From contig OZ251239.1 in NCBI GenBank assembly GCA_965240325.2, forward strand, positions 682,001-746,000: a DNA stretch of 64,000 nucleotides. The letters are read 5' to 3'. This document shows, one piece after another, positions 63,730-64,000 of the stretch (position 1 is the stretch's first letter; each line of letters begins with the position of its first letter). The notes below the pieces were generated by a model. That model worked only from the letters and a program-made list of their open reading frames with translations. It did not search any database and was not told where the DNA came from. The position numbers and the translations under genes were made by a program. Source of the stretch: Rebecca billardiae RCC1528 (Eukaryota > Haptophyta).

Positions 63730-64000
63730 TCAGCCGCGCTCGAACCCGGCAGCGGTCACGGGGGCAAGGCCGAGCGGTCTGACAAGCGCCGCCTCCATGG
63801 TTGCCCCCCCTCTGCCGCTGAGGGGCCTCGGCGCCAGCGCTGCTCGGGCGCGGCACGCGGGGCGGGGCGAGGGCTTGGGCGTGCGCGTGGCGCGCAGGCG
63901 CTTACTCCGCCTCAAGCTGCGGTGCAGCAGCAGAGCCATGAGCACCGCGCCGGCGGCGGCGGTGCACAGCGGCACGAGCTGGGGCGGCGGCCGCTCGAGC
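63730..64000 (-). CDS. Possible C-terminal end of an unknown protein, cut by the window edge
   Basis: On the - strand a frame enters from beyond the window and ends at 63730. It encodes about 89 residues with one hydrophobic stretch (LVPLCTAAAGAVLMALLL) followed by a basic Arg/Lys tail, as in a membrane protein with a short cytosolic tail. GC-rich composition alone could keep this frame open, so support is weak. Confidence 0.22.
   Translation of the reverse strand, partial: LERPPPQLVPLCTAAAGAVLMALLLHRSLRRSKRLRATRTPKPSPRPACRARAALAPRPLSGRGGATMEAALVRPLGLAPVTAAGFERG

Overview
The window reads as nuclear DNA of a unicellular eukaryotic alga with a very GC-rich genome. A haptophyte is my best guess. 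The evidence is: spliceosomal introns with GT-AG ends, long genes with Ala/Gly-rich insertions, eukaryote-only families (BTAF1/MOT1, PHD-Tudor, RCC1, GT29 sialyltransferase-like, acylaminoacyl peptidase), a TTAGGG-type telomeric repeat, and many small non-autonomous mobile elements. The lineage is inference; the eukaryotic character is seen directly. There are no operons, Shine-Dalgarno sites or CRISPR arrays.

Layout. 0.8-2.2 kb: Sel1-repeat/MYND protein. 2.2-9.1 kb: repeat-rich DNA with no gene I can support. 9.1-13.7 kb: a divergent pair, RCC1-repeat protein (-) and armadillo/BTB protein (+). 14.1-14.8 kb: a small acidic protein with an internal duplication (-). 14.8-19.9 kb: dispersed repeats and a 413-bp PIF/Harbinger-like MITE. 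19.9-28.2 kb: MOT1/BTAF1 Swi2/Snf2 ATPase (-), three exons. 28.5-31.6 kb: a three-exon gene fusing a GT29 sialyltransferase-like domain to a GT8-like domain (-), divergent from acylaminoacyl peptidase (31.7-34.5 kb, +). 35.6-40.5 kb: UvrD-type helicase (-) divergent from a Ser/Thr kinase (+). 41.0-44.8 kb: two tandem paralogous Cys-rich, probably secreted proteins (+). 44.8-53.4 kb: mobile-element debris, a frameshifted RAP-domain gene, and a head-to-tail pair of one element with a structured minisatellite. 53.4-59.6 kb: Tudor-PHD-Tudor protein (-) divergent from an amidase-signature enzyme (+). 59.6-60.4 kb: an AT-richer island with a long open frame. 60.4-63.3 kb: a membrane hybrid histidine kinase with a C-terminal receiver (four exons). 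The last 270 bases may hold the end of a gene on the - strand.

I rebuilt ten introns by matching protein families across the gaps. All ten donors start GTG, seven start GTGCG, and all ten acceptors end CAG. Eight are phase 0. Four gene pairs are divergent over short spacers and probably share promoters. Apart from the tandem paralogue pair, the genes do not form one pathway: this is ordinary nuclear gene content (transcription, chromatin, DNA repair, glycosylation, proteolysis, signalling) set between repeat islands. The most unusual protein is the GT29-GT8 fusion. The most unusual non-coding features are the GTGCGCGC donors, the telomeric repeat inside the MOT1 reading frame, and the element pair at 50-52 kb.
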